Shown here in pieces: positions 41,071 to 49,231 of a stretch of DNA of 64,000 nucleotides. The stretch comes from AWTP1-13 sp036280295 (GTDB lineage: Bacteria; Pseudomonadota; Alphaproteobacteria; Rhizobiales; Hyphomicrobiaceae): contig DASURA010000070.1 in assembly GCA_036280295.1 (NCBI GenBank), forward strand, positions 11,238 to 75,237. The letters are read 5' to 3'. The notes beneath the pieces were generated by a model. It was not told the origin of the DNA, did not search any database, and saw only the letters and a list, made by a program, of their open reading frames with translations. The position numbers were made by a program, and so were the translations under genes. Position 1 is the stretch's first letter, and every line of letters starts with the position of its first letter.

Positions 41071-41568
41071 ATGAGAGGCCGCCGCTCGTTTCTGCGCTTG
41101 ATCGGTTGTTTGGCGCTTTGCATGGGCGTCGCGGTAATCAACGGGAGCGTCACCTATCCGGAGATCCCCACTTGGTACGCCTCGCTTACCAAGCCGTCCT
41201 GGACGCCGCCGAACTGGGTTTTCCCGGTTGTCTGGAACGTTCTCTATCCATTGATGGGTCTAAGCTTGTGGCTGCTTTGGGATTGTGCCGGCGATTCGCC
41301 CGGAAGACGATCCGCCGTCAGACTCTTCTTCCTGCAGCTCGCTCTCAATGCAGCCTGGTCACCGATATTCTTTGCGCTCCACCAAGCGCGGGCGGCGCTG
41401 GTCCTCGCCATCGTGCTGGCTGCGGTCATTGCGGCTACGATTGCTGCAGCGTGGACCACGTTACGAATAGCGGCATGGCTCTTGGTTCCATATCTGCTCT
41501 GGGTTCTCTACGCAATCTCTCTAAATGCCGGCATTGCGGCGCTGAATTCCAACCTCGGCCCGCTATGA
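41071..41568 (+). CDS. tspO: TspO/MBR-family tryptophan-rich sensory protein
   Basis: A 165-residue membrane protein with five helices (about 8-30, 50-72, 80-100, 107-130 and 135-158). Family hallmarks are TWYASLTKPSWTPPNWVFPV and NVLYPLMGLSLWLLW, then LQLALNAAWSPIFF. TspO binds porphyrins and in alphaproteobacteria modulates pigment or stress gene expression with oxygen. The ATG at 41071 was chosen because the family begins about there (MRGRRSFLRLIGCL); an ATG at 40990 would add 27 unconserved residues. Confidence 0.9.
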   Translation: MRGRRSFLRLIGCLALCMGVAVINGSVTYPEIPTWYASLTKPSWTPPNWVFPVVWNVLYPLMGLSLWLLWDCAGDSPGRRSAVRLFFLQLALNAAWSPIFFALHQARAALVLAIVLAAVIAATIAAAWTTLRIAAWLLVPYLLWVLYAISLNAGIAALNSNLGPL

Positions 41569-41623
41569 CCCGATTTCGCCTTCCTGTCAGGGCTCGGCGA
41601 GTTTGGCGATATGGTTCTTCTGC

Positions 41624-41890
41624 TCAGCCTCGCCCGGGCAGCGCGCGGCCGCGATCGAGTGTCCACATGACGCGATTGGGGCCAACAACGCCCAGGACGG
41701 CGCGGCCGCGCAGCGGTTCGAGGGCTGGCTTCCAGGGGACCAGGGTGAAGGTCTCCGCGCTCCGGATGACGGCGAGCCTGCCGGTCGGTGTCGCCATGGC
41801 GCGCTCGTAGACGCCGGAGATCCGGCTTCCGGGCTCGTGCGGCACGTGGATTGCGTTCAGCTGGCGCGACAGCGTGTCGGCGAGACGCGC
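41624..41890 (-). pseudogene. Conjugative relaxase (DUF3363 type), C-terminal fragment
   Basis: Leftward translation gives LADTLSRQLNAIHVPHEPG, ISGVYERAMATPTGRLAVIR, TFTLVPWKPALEP and a final VMWTLDRGRALPGRG. This matches the end of VirD2-like relaxases with a DUF3363 C-terminal domain (the GRxAxI..S..FTLVPWRPVLE signature). The N-terminal relaxase domain with the catalytic tyrosine is absent. It marks a former conjugative or mobilisable element, close to the integrase relic. Confidence 0.6.
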
Positions 41891-42040
41891 CGTCTCCCGC
41901 TGTCTCAGGCCCGCGTATCATGTGCGGCTTCGGCGCGACATCGTTCGAACCGGACAGGTGGGCCAGCCCCCGCCCAGCCAGCCAGCGGCCGCGGTCGGCA
42001 AGACCTCCAGCCGCGGGACGTAGGCTTCCCCCTCAGGGTC

Positions 42041-42752
42041 TCATCGCCGGCAAGCGCCACCAGCATGCCCCGGTACGGGCGTCAGCTGGCTTGATCCGGC
42101 CCAGGTCGGCGTAGTGCACCAGGCCGTCGACGGCATCAAGATCCTTTCGGTGCCGCTGACGGATATTGATGGTTTGCGGCCTGCTAGGGCATGGTGCGCC
42201 TGGGATGGGGAACGTTTTCGCACATCGCTCAAGTATGTGCTGACGTCCAAGCGTGTAATCTCTGCGATGGGAAGATGTCCGATCCCGGTCTTGTGCGTTC
42301 GTCCCTTCCACTTGCCGAACACAGAGCGATGGCCGCCGCGGATGTTCATGGCGTAGCGGAGTTCGTCCTGATCGCGAGTACGCTTGTCACACGCGACTGT
42401 CTCAAGCTATTCGGAAAACGCTTCGTTGAGCGTAGTGCCGGCTTTGCGGCGGCGCTCCTCCTCGCGCTTGTGCCAGGGGTCCTCGCCGCGAGAGATCGTG
42501 ACGACGATTGCTCCCTTGCGTTTGCGCGCTTCGGCAATCGTAACGTCCGGCCAACGGCCTAGCGGCATGTCCTTGGTGGCACTGCCCGCCACCCGGGCTC
42601 GGTAGTACCAGGTCTTCGTGCCCGAGCTTTCCACGTACAGTTTGAGCCCCTCGTTGCGGTGACCATCGACGTGGTAGACGACGCGAGCCTTGCCGTCAGG
42701 GATCGCAACGCCTTGATCGCCAGCTCGTTAGCCGGCACAGTGCGCTGAGCCA
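42041..42752 (-). pseudogene. Tyrosine integrase (P4-type, DUF4102 start), decayed
   Basis: From an ATG at 42752, VPANELAIKAL opens an Arm-DNA-binding (DUF4102) domain. A frameshift near 42700 leads to VVYHVDGHRNEGLKLYV, then ESSGTKTWYYRARVAGSATK and LGRWPDVTIAEARKRK, followed by a long gap. Near 42350-42260 another frame gives RSVFGKWKGRTHKTGIGHLP and IAEITRLDVSTYLSDVRKR from the core-binding domain. The catalytic domain with its Arg-His-Arg-Tyr residues is not recognisable. It lies at the boundary between decayed and intact sequence. No tRNA was seen beside it. Confidence 0.72.
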
Positions 42753-42888
42753 TGCGTCCCCCGCATAGACCGTGTGATGATGTTCAAGTCGGACCCTTTC
42801 ATCACACGCTCATCACACGGCAGCGGTGACTTGGGGTGAGTTTGACTGAGATGACCTGATTCTGTCTGAGACTTAGGAGCCGCGCTTA

Positions 42889-43392
42889 ATGCCCAGAAAA
42901 ACCAAGACATTATCAGGTTCAGATGGTGTCGAGGCATCTCGCGGCAAGTCTGGCCCGGCCTACTGGCTGTTCAAGACCGAGCCAGAGACCTTTTCGTGGG
43001 AAACCCAGAAGGCGCGTGGCAAGAAAGGCGAGCCGTGGGACGGCGTGCGCAATTTCCTCGCCCGCAACAACATGAAGGCGATGCAACTCGGCGACCTTGG
43101 GTTCTTCTACCATTCGGGCAAGGACAAGGAGGTCGTCGGCGTCGTCGAAGTGTGCGCACTGGCCCATCCAGACCCCAAGGACGACACCGGCGTATGGAAG
43201 TGCGTGGACGTGCGCGCTGTCTGCGACATGCCCAAGGCTGTGACCCTCGCGGACGTGAAGGCCAACCCCAGGCTCGCCAACATGGCCCTCGTCAAGTCAG
43301 CGCGCCTGTCGGTGCAGCCCGTCACGCCCGAGGAATGGAAGGAGGTCTGCCGCATGGGCGGCCTCACGGCGAAAGACCTGGCGGAGCGATAG
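42889..43392 (+). CDS. EVE/PUA-like domain protein (Thy28 family)
   Basis: A 167-residue EVE-domain protein. After a short basic start, YWLFKTEPETFSWE opens the domain. GVRNFLARNNMKAMQLGD and GFFYHSGKDKEVVGVVEVC are the conserved core, and PRLANMALVKSARLSVQPVT the end. EVE domains bind modified nucleobases, and bacterial stand-alone members are tied to nucleic-acid modification recognition or antioxidant phenotypes. The ATG at 42889 gives an N-terminal extension of about 20 residues compared with the shortest members. This is the first clearly intact core gene to the right of the integrase relic. Confidence 0.9.
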   Translation: MPRKTKTLSGSDGVEASRGKSGPAYWLFKTEPETFSWETQKARGKKGEPWDGVRNFLARNNMKAMQLGDLGFFYHSGKDKEVVGVVEVCALAHPDPKDDTGVWKCVDVRAVCDMPKAVTLADVKANPRLANMALVKSARLSVQPVTPEEWKEVCRMGGLTAKDLAER

Positions 43393-43420
43393 GCGGCGCC
43401 AAGTCAAATCGACGCTGCAG

Positions 43421-43450
43421 CGCCCAGCAGCTCAGGCTTGGCGCTGGGCG
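43421..43450. terminator. Hairpin between convergent genes
   Basis: CGCCCAGC (43421-43428) pairs with GCTGGGCG (43443-43450) across a 14-base loop, between the convergent EVE and glycine-rich genes. There is no T-run, so a rho-independent role is uncertain. Confidence 0.35.
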
Positions 43451-43500
43451 AGTGGTGACAGGACGGTGATTGGCTGCGGATGCGATCGAATTTGGCAAAT

Positions 43501-43794
43501 CTAGCGTGCCGCGGCGGCCCGGATCAGGCTGAGGATGGCGGTGAGAACGCCGCCGCTTATGCCGCCGGCCAAGAGCTGGCTGACAAAGCCCGGAATGTCG
43601 AGGGCGCCGTTGGTGGCACGCGCGGCGGCGAGGCCGAGAAGCGCAGTAAGGATCTGGCCGCCGATGCCGCCGCCCACCGCGCCCGAGAGCGTGTTGCCCG
43701 GTGCGCCCAGGCCGCCATCTCTGGAAAGATTGCCGGCGACGTTGCCGCCCACGGCCCCGCTCAGCAGCTGGATCAGAAGGTTGATGATGTCCAT
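43501..43794 (-). CDS. Small glycine-rich hypothetical protein
   Basis: A 97-residue Gly/Ala/Leu-rich protein beginning MDIINLLIQLLSGAVGGNVA. The pattern of GAVGGGIGGQILTALLGLAA resembles glycine-zipper or membrane-inserting proteins of unknown function found widely in Hyphomicrobiales. Two hydrophobic stretches (about 3-22 and 45-62) could insert into a membrane. No ribosome site of note. The gene is convergent with the EVE gene. Confidence 0.65.
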   Translation of the reverse strand: MDIINLLIQLLSGAVGGNVAGNLSRDGGLGAPGNTLSGAVGGGIGGQILTALLGLAAARATNGALDIPGFVSQLLAGGISGGVLTAILSLIRAAAAR

Positions 43795-43923
43795 GGGTTG
43801 CCTCAGGCCGGTTGCACCCCCGTCGTCGTCTGCTGAAGCTATACCCGCCCGCCAAGGCTTCAGCTGGCATTCCTGAAACGTGGTTGCCCGCTCAAGGTTG
43901 CTGAGTGGAGCTGTAGCTTCGCC

Positions 43924-45192
43924 TTAATCTGCCTCACGCGTGCTCTGCTGTTTCATTTTTTTTGCGAGTGCCACGTTGGCCGTGCGCACCGGCACGCCGA
44001 ATAGACGATGGCAGAGACCTGCCAACGCGGCGACGCCCGCACGGATCGTCTCGTGGGATGGATTTGCGAAGCACAGCCGCATGCGGGTCTTGCCATAGAT
44101 CTTGTCGGTTGCCCACTCGGCGCCTGGGTTGATGGCGATGCCTTCGGCAAGGGCGGCCTGCGCCAGCACCTGGGTGTCGACGCCGTCCGGCAGCTTGACC
44201 CACAGGTAGATGCCGCCGGGCGGATCGTCGAACTCGGCAGCGGTGCCGAACTGTTCGGCAAGCGCATCCATCAAAGTCTCCAGCTTGGCGCGCAGACCGG
44301 CGCGCAGCTTGGGGACGTGCGCCTCGAAATGCACCGGGCAGAACTGGCCCAGAACCATCTGCTCAAGCGCGCCTGAGCCGGCGTCGATCTTCAAGGGGAG
44401 GATGCGGGAGAGGATCTCCCAGCGGGCTACCAGGAACCCCACGCGCAGGGCCGGCGAGATCGACTTCGAGAACGAGCCGATGTGGATCACGCCGCCGCCA
44501 TCGGCCAGGCCATAAAGCGACTGCGGCCGCGTGCCGGCCCAGACCAGGTCTGAGTAGCAATCGTCCTCGAAGATCGGCACGCCATAGCGGCGCGACAGCG
44601 CGAGCAGCTCGGTGCGGCGTGCCGCACTGAGGATGGTGCCGGTGGGGTTCTGCACCGTCGGGATGGTGTAGATGTACTTGGGGCGGATGCCCCGGGCGGC
44701 CAGATCCAGCAGCGCGGCGGCGAGAGCGTCTGTCCTCATGCCTTCGCCATCGAGCGGAATGCCCACTGCGTTGACGCCCAATCGCGCAAGTCGCGACAGC
44801 GTGCCGCCGTAGTTGGCTTGCTCCACCACCACGGTATCGCCGCGGCTCAAGAAGAGCGCATTGACGAGGTCCATGGCCTGCAGCGAGCCCGAGGTTAGCA
44901 GGATCTCCTCAGACGTACAGGCGATGCCCGCATCGCGTGCGAGCTTGGCAACGAGGAACTCGCGCAACGGCCGATAGCCGAGCGGCCCGCTCTGCAGCGT
45001 GTACCAGGCAAGGTCGCGCCCCTCCCGCTGCAGCACGGCGTTGGCAGCCTCGACCAGACCCTCGACCGGCAGTTGCTCATGGTCATTGTGCCCGCCGACG
45101 AAGTTGTACTTGGGGTACCCGTTCCATTTCGCCGCCGCTGGCGGCAGGTTGGGCGCCAGCAGCGGCGCAAGGTCGAAGGCAGTGGCGGTCAT
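43924..45192 (-). CDS. PLP-dependent aminotransferase (2-aminoadipate/LysN type)
   Basis: A 422-residue class I/II fold aminotransferase without the GntR domain of MocR regulators. LLTSGSLQAMDLVNALFLSR, YTIPTVQNPTGTILSAARR and FEDDCYSDLVWAG are the substrate and PLP-contact motifs. The PLP lysine is in IGSFSKSISPALRVGFLVA, and the distal arginine in KTRMRLCFANPSHE. This subgroup acts on 2-aminoadipate, branched-chain or aromatic amino acids; the substrate is unclear. The ATG at 45192 (MTATAFDLAP) has AGGGAA seven bases upstream, better than an ATG eight codons earlier. Confidence 0.88.
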   Translation of the reverse strand: MTATAFDLAPLLAPNLPPAAAKWNGYPKYNFVGGHNDHEQLPVEGLVEAANAVLQREGRDLAWYTLQSGPLGYRPLREFLVAKLARDAGIACTSEEILLTSGSLQAMDLVNALFLSRGDTVVVEQANYGGTLSRLARLGVNAVGIPLDGEGMRTDALAAALLDLAARGIRPKYIYTIPTVQNPTGTILSAARRTELLALSRRYGVPIFEDDCYSDLVWAGTRPQSLYGLADGGGVIHIGSFSKSISPALRVGFLVARWEILSRILPLKIDAGSGALEQMVLGQFCPVHFEAHVPKLRAGLRAKLETLMDALAEQFGTAAEFDDPPGGIYLWVKLPDGVDTQVLAQAALAEGIAINPGAEWATDKIYGKTRMRLCFANPSHETIRAGVAALAGLCHRLFGVPVRTANVALAKKMKQQSTREAD

Positions 45193-45751
45193 TGGCGTTC
45201 CCTGAGCTGTCCCCATCGACAAAGCATATTGGCGTGTCGCAAGTCGAAACAGCATCGAAATGCCATAAGCCGGCCGTTTGCGGTTTCGCACCATCGGTAT
45301 TTTGGGGCGGGATCTCGCAGCGTTGGTATTCTCGCCATCGGGTACCTAGGCCATTTCGGCAATCAGTCTTCGCCCTGCAAGCGGCTCCAAGTGCATAAGC
45401 CCCGGATGCGCAAGATCTCGGCGGTCGACGAAACACGGGTTCAGGCGGGGATCGCCGCTTATCCGGAAAATCCGGAATGGACAGCTGCAGACTCTAAGCT
45501 CTCCGAGCCCTTCAATCGGGCGTTTCCCTCGCCAGCAAAGAAGCGCCCGTTCGACGTCCCCAAAAGAAGCCGGCCAAGGTTGCTGTTTCGCTGCGGCTGA
45601 CGCGTGGGTCCGTGAACGCTTCAAGGCCGGAGGCCGAGGGTGGCAGACTCGCATCGATGCTGCACGGAGAGAAAGGCGGCCGGTCGTCGACGCCGGAGCC
45701 GGGCGGACCCGAGTGGGGCCGGCCGCGGAACTCCAAAGCGCGATCATCCTG
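45193..45751. other. No gene recognised
   Basis: About 560 bases between two leftward genes. Reading frames on both strands are short and carry no family resemblance. The segment at 45230-45480 is a little less GC-rich than its surroundings. Promoters for the aminotransferase presumably lie at its left end. Confidence 0.4.
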
Positions 45752-46822
45752 TCACGCCGCCGCCTTCTTGCGGTTGGCCTCCAGGCGTTCATCCACCAGA
45801 GCCACCTGGGCATCGATCGCCGGGTGGCTGAGGCCCTTCTGCCTGGCGATCAGCTGTACCAGCTTGTCGGCGCGCTCGATGTTGGGTGCACCGTTGTTGA
45901 GCGCACGCGCCGCCGAGGCGGGACGCACGAGGCTCTGGGCGGCGGCGGCGTACTTCTCGAACGGCACCAGGTCGCCGGGATTGGCACCCAGCTTGACCAC
46001 CAGGTCGTTGACGAAGTTGTAGACCGAGCGTGATGTCTCGATGTCGCTGTGCACGGCCTCCTGCGCCGTGCGCATGCCGTCGGGCGTGACACAGCGGTAG
46101 TTGCCGGCGAGCAGCATCGCCCACTTGGCGAGCGGCACGAAAATCGAGTCATGCACCTTGAGCTTCACCGGCAGCTCGATCTTGCCCTCGGGCGCATCGA
46201 ACCGCGCCGCCTCCACATCCTTCTCCAGCTGGCGCAGGATGGCAGTGGATTTGTCGTCCTCGAAGCGCGCCACCTTGAAGTTGGTGGGTAGCGTGACGAG
46301 CAGGAAGTTGGCCTTCTCGTCGGGCGGACGGATCGCCTGCGGATCCGGGCTGTTGAGCGTCATGCACCTCGGATCGAACGAATCCCAGACCGTAGGATCC
46401 GTATAGGCGGGGCGCAGCGATTCGGCATCGAGGCCCGGAATGCGCTTCATGTAGGGCAGCGGCGGCATGTTCATGATCGACATGCATGGCACGCGCGATC
46501 TGGCGACCTTATCGAGCAGCTCGCGCACACCGGGAGAGCGGTACTGGGGCTCCTGCATGCACAGGCCGACAAGATCGTACTTGGACGGATCGACGCCATC
46601 GGCACCGCCGGCCGTCACCTTGCCGGGCAGCCGGCGCGACTCGAGCAGCACCGGCTCGGAGCGGCCACGCACCGGCAGGCGCACCTTGAATCCCTCCGCA
46701 TTAATCAGATCCGCCTCGGCGGGCAGGCACACCAGATGAATAGAATGACCGCCGAACAGCAGCTTGGAGGCCAACAGCGACCCGTAGGACGCGCCCATCA
46801 GCAGGATATTGTAGGTTGCCAT
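45752..46822 (-). CDS. Ketopantoate reductase-like protein (ApbA/PanE superfamily)
   Basis: A 356-residue protein beginning MATYNILLMGASYGSLLASK, a Rossmann NAD(P) site with GASYGS in place of the usual GAGAxG. SIHLVCLPAEADLINAEGF follows, as in ApbA/PanE proteins, and a C-terminal helical domain (about 230-350) with KVHDSIFVPLAKWAMLLAGN carries the lysine that is catalytic in ketopantoate reductases. The middle is longer than in PanE, so it may act on another 2-oxo acid. The ATG at 46822 follows AAGGAG at eleven bases. Confidence 0.72.
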   Translation of the reverse strand: MATYNILLMGASYGSLLASKLLFGGHSIHLVCLPAEADLINAEGFKVRLPVRGRSEPVLLESRRLPGKVTAGGADGVDPSKYDLVGLCMQEPQYRSPGVRELLDKVARSRVPCMSIMNMPPLPYMKRIPGLDAESLRPAYTDPTVWDSFDPRCMTLNSPDPQAIRPPDEKANFLLVTLPTNFKVARFEDDKSTAILRQLEKDVEAARFDAPEGKIELPVKLKVHDSIFVPLAKWAMLLAGNYRCVTPDGMRTAQEAVHSDIETSRSVYNFVNDLVVKLGANPGDLVPFEKYAAAAQSLVRPASAARALNNGAPNIERADKLVQLIARQKGLSHPAIDAQVALVDERLEANRKKAAA

Positions 46823-47148
46823 GCGTCCAACTTGCTCCTTTGTGCCATTTTGCGCCCCTTGCGGGCATTGCAGCGGCTGGATCCCTCGCGCGAGCGGATG
46901 GGACGATCGCCCGACCACGTGCAGGTTTGCCCCGCTACGTTTGTCCTTATTTAGGCAATGCTATGCCCGTGACGGTTAGCGCGCAATCGTTGCTGTGGCG
47001 AGGGCAGACCTCTTGCATTGAAGCTTGCGCCCGATCGGCGACGACGCGGCAGGTTTGCCGCTGTCACGCACCGGTCGCACCTTGATGCCGGCTTCGGGCA
47101 TTCCCACGTGGAGAAAAGGGAGGCTTTAAGATCGGAAAGGGCCATTGC
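46823..47148. other. Divergent intergenic region
   Basis: Separates the leftward ApbA-like gene from the rightward HPF gene. No gene or FixK-type box was recognised; GGAAAGG ahead of 47149 is the HPF ribosome site. Confidence 0.45.
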
Positions 47149-47529
47149 ATGATGACACCGGTCGAGATCCATTTTCACGGGATCGAAAAGAGCGAGGCCA
47201 TCGAGCAGCGCGTGCGCGACAAGGTCGCCAAGCTGGCGAGCCGCTTCGGCCGCATCACGGGCTGCCGGGTCGCCATCGAAGCGTCGCAGCGCTCGCCGCA
47301 GAAGCCTAAAGTTTATCAGATCAAGATCGAGATCGGCCTGCCACAGCGCAAAACCATCGTGGTCGCGCACGAGCGAGTCGGCAGCCACGCGAGCGAGGAA
47401 CTGTGCGTCGCGATCCGCGACGCCTTCGAAGCCGCCCTGCGCAAGCTCGACGAGACCGCCGACAAGGTCAGCCAGCGCGCCAAGCTGGACCGCGGCCGCC
47501 GTCGGCCACGGCCGGAGATGACAGCCTAG
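47149..47529 (+). CDS. hpf: Short ribosome hibernation-promoting factor
   Basis: A 126-residue S30AE-domain protein, which binds 30S subunits and helps form inactive ribosomes in stationary phase. MMTPVEIHFHGIEKSEAIEQ and FGRITGCRVAIEASQR, then VYQIKIEIGLPQRKTIVV and CVAIRDAFEAALRKLDE, are the conserved beta-alpha-beta elements. The C-terminal tail is short and basic (DRGRRRPRPEM), unlike the long HPF. It differs from the frameshifted HPF-like gene at 10470 and is intact. GGAAAGG lies upstream of the start. Confidence 0.85.
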   Translation: MMTPVEIHFHGIEKSEAIEQRVRDKVAKLASRFGRITGCRVAIEASQRSPQKPKVYQIKIEIGLPQRKTIVVAHERVGSHASEELCVAIRDAFEAALRKLDETADKVSQRAKLDRGRRRPRPEMTA

Positions 47530-47583
47530 AAATCGTCTGGTGAGCGGCACATCCTCGCGCCCGACTGGCGCGAGGAGCGAGTG

Positions 47584-48954
47584 TCACGTGCGTGGCGGCA
47601 CGCCCTTGACCGGGCGGTCCGGCGGCAACAGCGGGTTTTCGACGGCCGCCTCCGAGCCGTCGGGCCTGGGCCAGGCGAAATCATCCGAGCGCCCGGGCTT
47701 TGGTGGCAGTCGCTCGCCCTTGAACCAGACTTGATAGTAGGGCTGCCCCGGCGCCGCCTTGCGCCGGAGGCCCGGCCCCCCGGTGGGTGTGACGGAGCTG
47801 AGCAGCACCAGTCCGCCGCCAACGTCGTCGGCGAGCGAATCACCCATCGCCGAGGCCCGCTCGCCGTTGTCGCGGCGGGTTATGAGCTGCAGCATGGCGG
47901 CGGGGATCGACGGACGCGGCAGCTCCAGTGTCACCGTCTCTTCGCGTCCACCGCTGGCGGCCACGGTGCGCAGGGAGATGCGGCCGTTGTCGGCCTTGGC
48001 GTCGCCGGCAGCATCGATTGCCGAGCCGGAGGGCGATGTCTTGCTTGGAGCTTTGGCTCCCGCCTTGCCGGTTCCCGGCTTTGCTGCGCCCGCGGTGCTG
48101 CCCTTCCCGGCCGGGCCACCACCGGGCGGGCGTGGACGCAGCGCCAGGATGCGCTTCTGCTCGGCCTCGGTGCCGGCCAAGGGGATCGAGCGCTCGGCGC
48201 GCGCTTGCGTCAGATCACGCTTGATCTCGCGCTCGACGAAGTGCGCGAGCTTGCGGTTTCCCGCCCAGGTGAACTGCACGCCGTCCGGCTCGCGCACGAT
48301 CCGCTGCTGGCCGGAGATGTCCGGCCCGTACGGTGTGTAGTTGCCCGCCTCGTCGGCAAAGTGGGCTGTGATGTCGATATACTTGATGCCGTTGAGGTAG
48401 GCCTTCTCGCGCACCACGTCGTTGATGGCCTGGGCCGGCTCGTTGACCTCCGGGCGCCGCATGATCGGCAGGCCCACCCAGTACACGGCGGCGCCGCGCT
48501 TGCGCAGCGTCTTCATCAGGCGATCGGCGCGCCGGCCATATTGCTCGCGCCACGCCGCCGACCCAACGGGCAGCACCTCGCGCGGCGACACGCGGATATT
48601 GTAGCGATCATTGTAGCCGACCATCACCACGGCGATATGCACGGTGTCCTGGCTGGCTTCCTCAACCTTGATCTCGGCGTCGAACTCGGAGCGGGTGATG
48701 CCGGCCAGCGGCCGGCGCCGGCGCTGCAGCTGGATGCGCAGATCGCCCGAGAAGACATCAATGAGGCCATCCAGCAGCCCTTGACCGAACACGTCGCCGT
48801 AGACCTGCATGCGATAGACATCGCCGGCGGGGAACGGCGTGATGTAGCTGGAGCCGGGAAACTGCTCCTGCGCCGGTGCCCCCGCGATGAGCACCAGCAG
48901 CAGTGCCATCGTCATTCCGGCCTTGGTCGCCAACTTGGTCAGGCAGGCGCGCAT
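47584..48954 (-). CDS. SGNH/GDSL-type periplasmic protein (DUF459)
   Basis: A 456-residue exported protein. The signal peptide (about 1-30, TKLATKAGMTMALLLVLIAG) is followed by an SGNH-hydrolase-like domain of the DUF459 type: YRMQVYGDVFGQGLLDGL takes the place of block I (aspartate but no canonical GDS serine), and VVMVGYNDRYNIRV is the GxND block III. HFADEAGNYTPYGPD and FTWAGNRKLAHFVE lie near the catalytic end. The last third is Pro/Gly/Ala-rich and low complexity. Members are linked to cell-envelope acyl modification in rhizobia. The ATG at 48954 gives the shortest plausible signal. Confidence 0.75.
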   Translation of the reverse strand: MRACLTKLATKAGMTMALLLVLIAGAPAQEQFPGSSYITPFPAGDVYRMQVYGDVFGQGLLDGLIDVFSGDLRIQLQRRRRPLAGITRSEFDAEIKVEEASQDTVHIAVVMVGYNDRYNIRVSPREVLPVGSAAWREQYGRRADRLMKTLRKRGAAVYWVGLPIMRRPEVNEPAQAINDVVREKAYLNGIKYIDITAHFADEAGNYTPYGPDISGQQRIVREPDGVQFTWAGNRKLAHFVEREIKRDLTQARAERSIPLAGTEAEQKRILALRPRPPGGGPAGKGSTAGAAKPGTGKAGAKAPSKTSPSGSAIDAAGDAKADNGRISLRTVAASGGREETVTLELPRPSIPAAMLQLITRRDNGERASAMGDSLADDVGGGLVLLSSVTPTGGPGLRRKAAPGQPYYQVWFKGERLPPKPGRSDDFAWPRPDGSEAAVENPLLPPDRPVKGVPPRT

Positions 48955-49231
48955 CACTCGTCCTCGGCGTGCAGTCTCGGGCAGCACCGCTTGGGCCCGC
49001 CCCGTCCATCGCGCGGCGCGGTGCCACCCTGCGGCACCCGGCCCGATCCGGCAAGATCGATGCTACCCGGCTGGGCAGTATATCCCGTTGCCGACACTTC
49101 GATCGGTGTTCATACCGGGGCTCGTCCGCGGTATCCAGCCGGCAGCGGCCCCCTGGCGTCAGCCGGCTGGCTGAATTGTGGCAACAAGTGCCGGCAATGG
49201 CACCGGTTCAAGCATCGAGGGCATGTCAACG

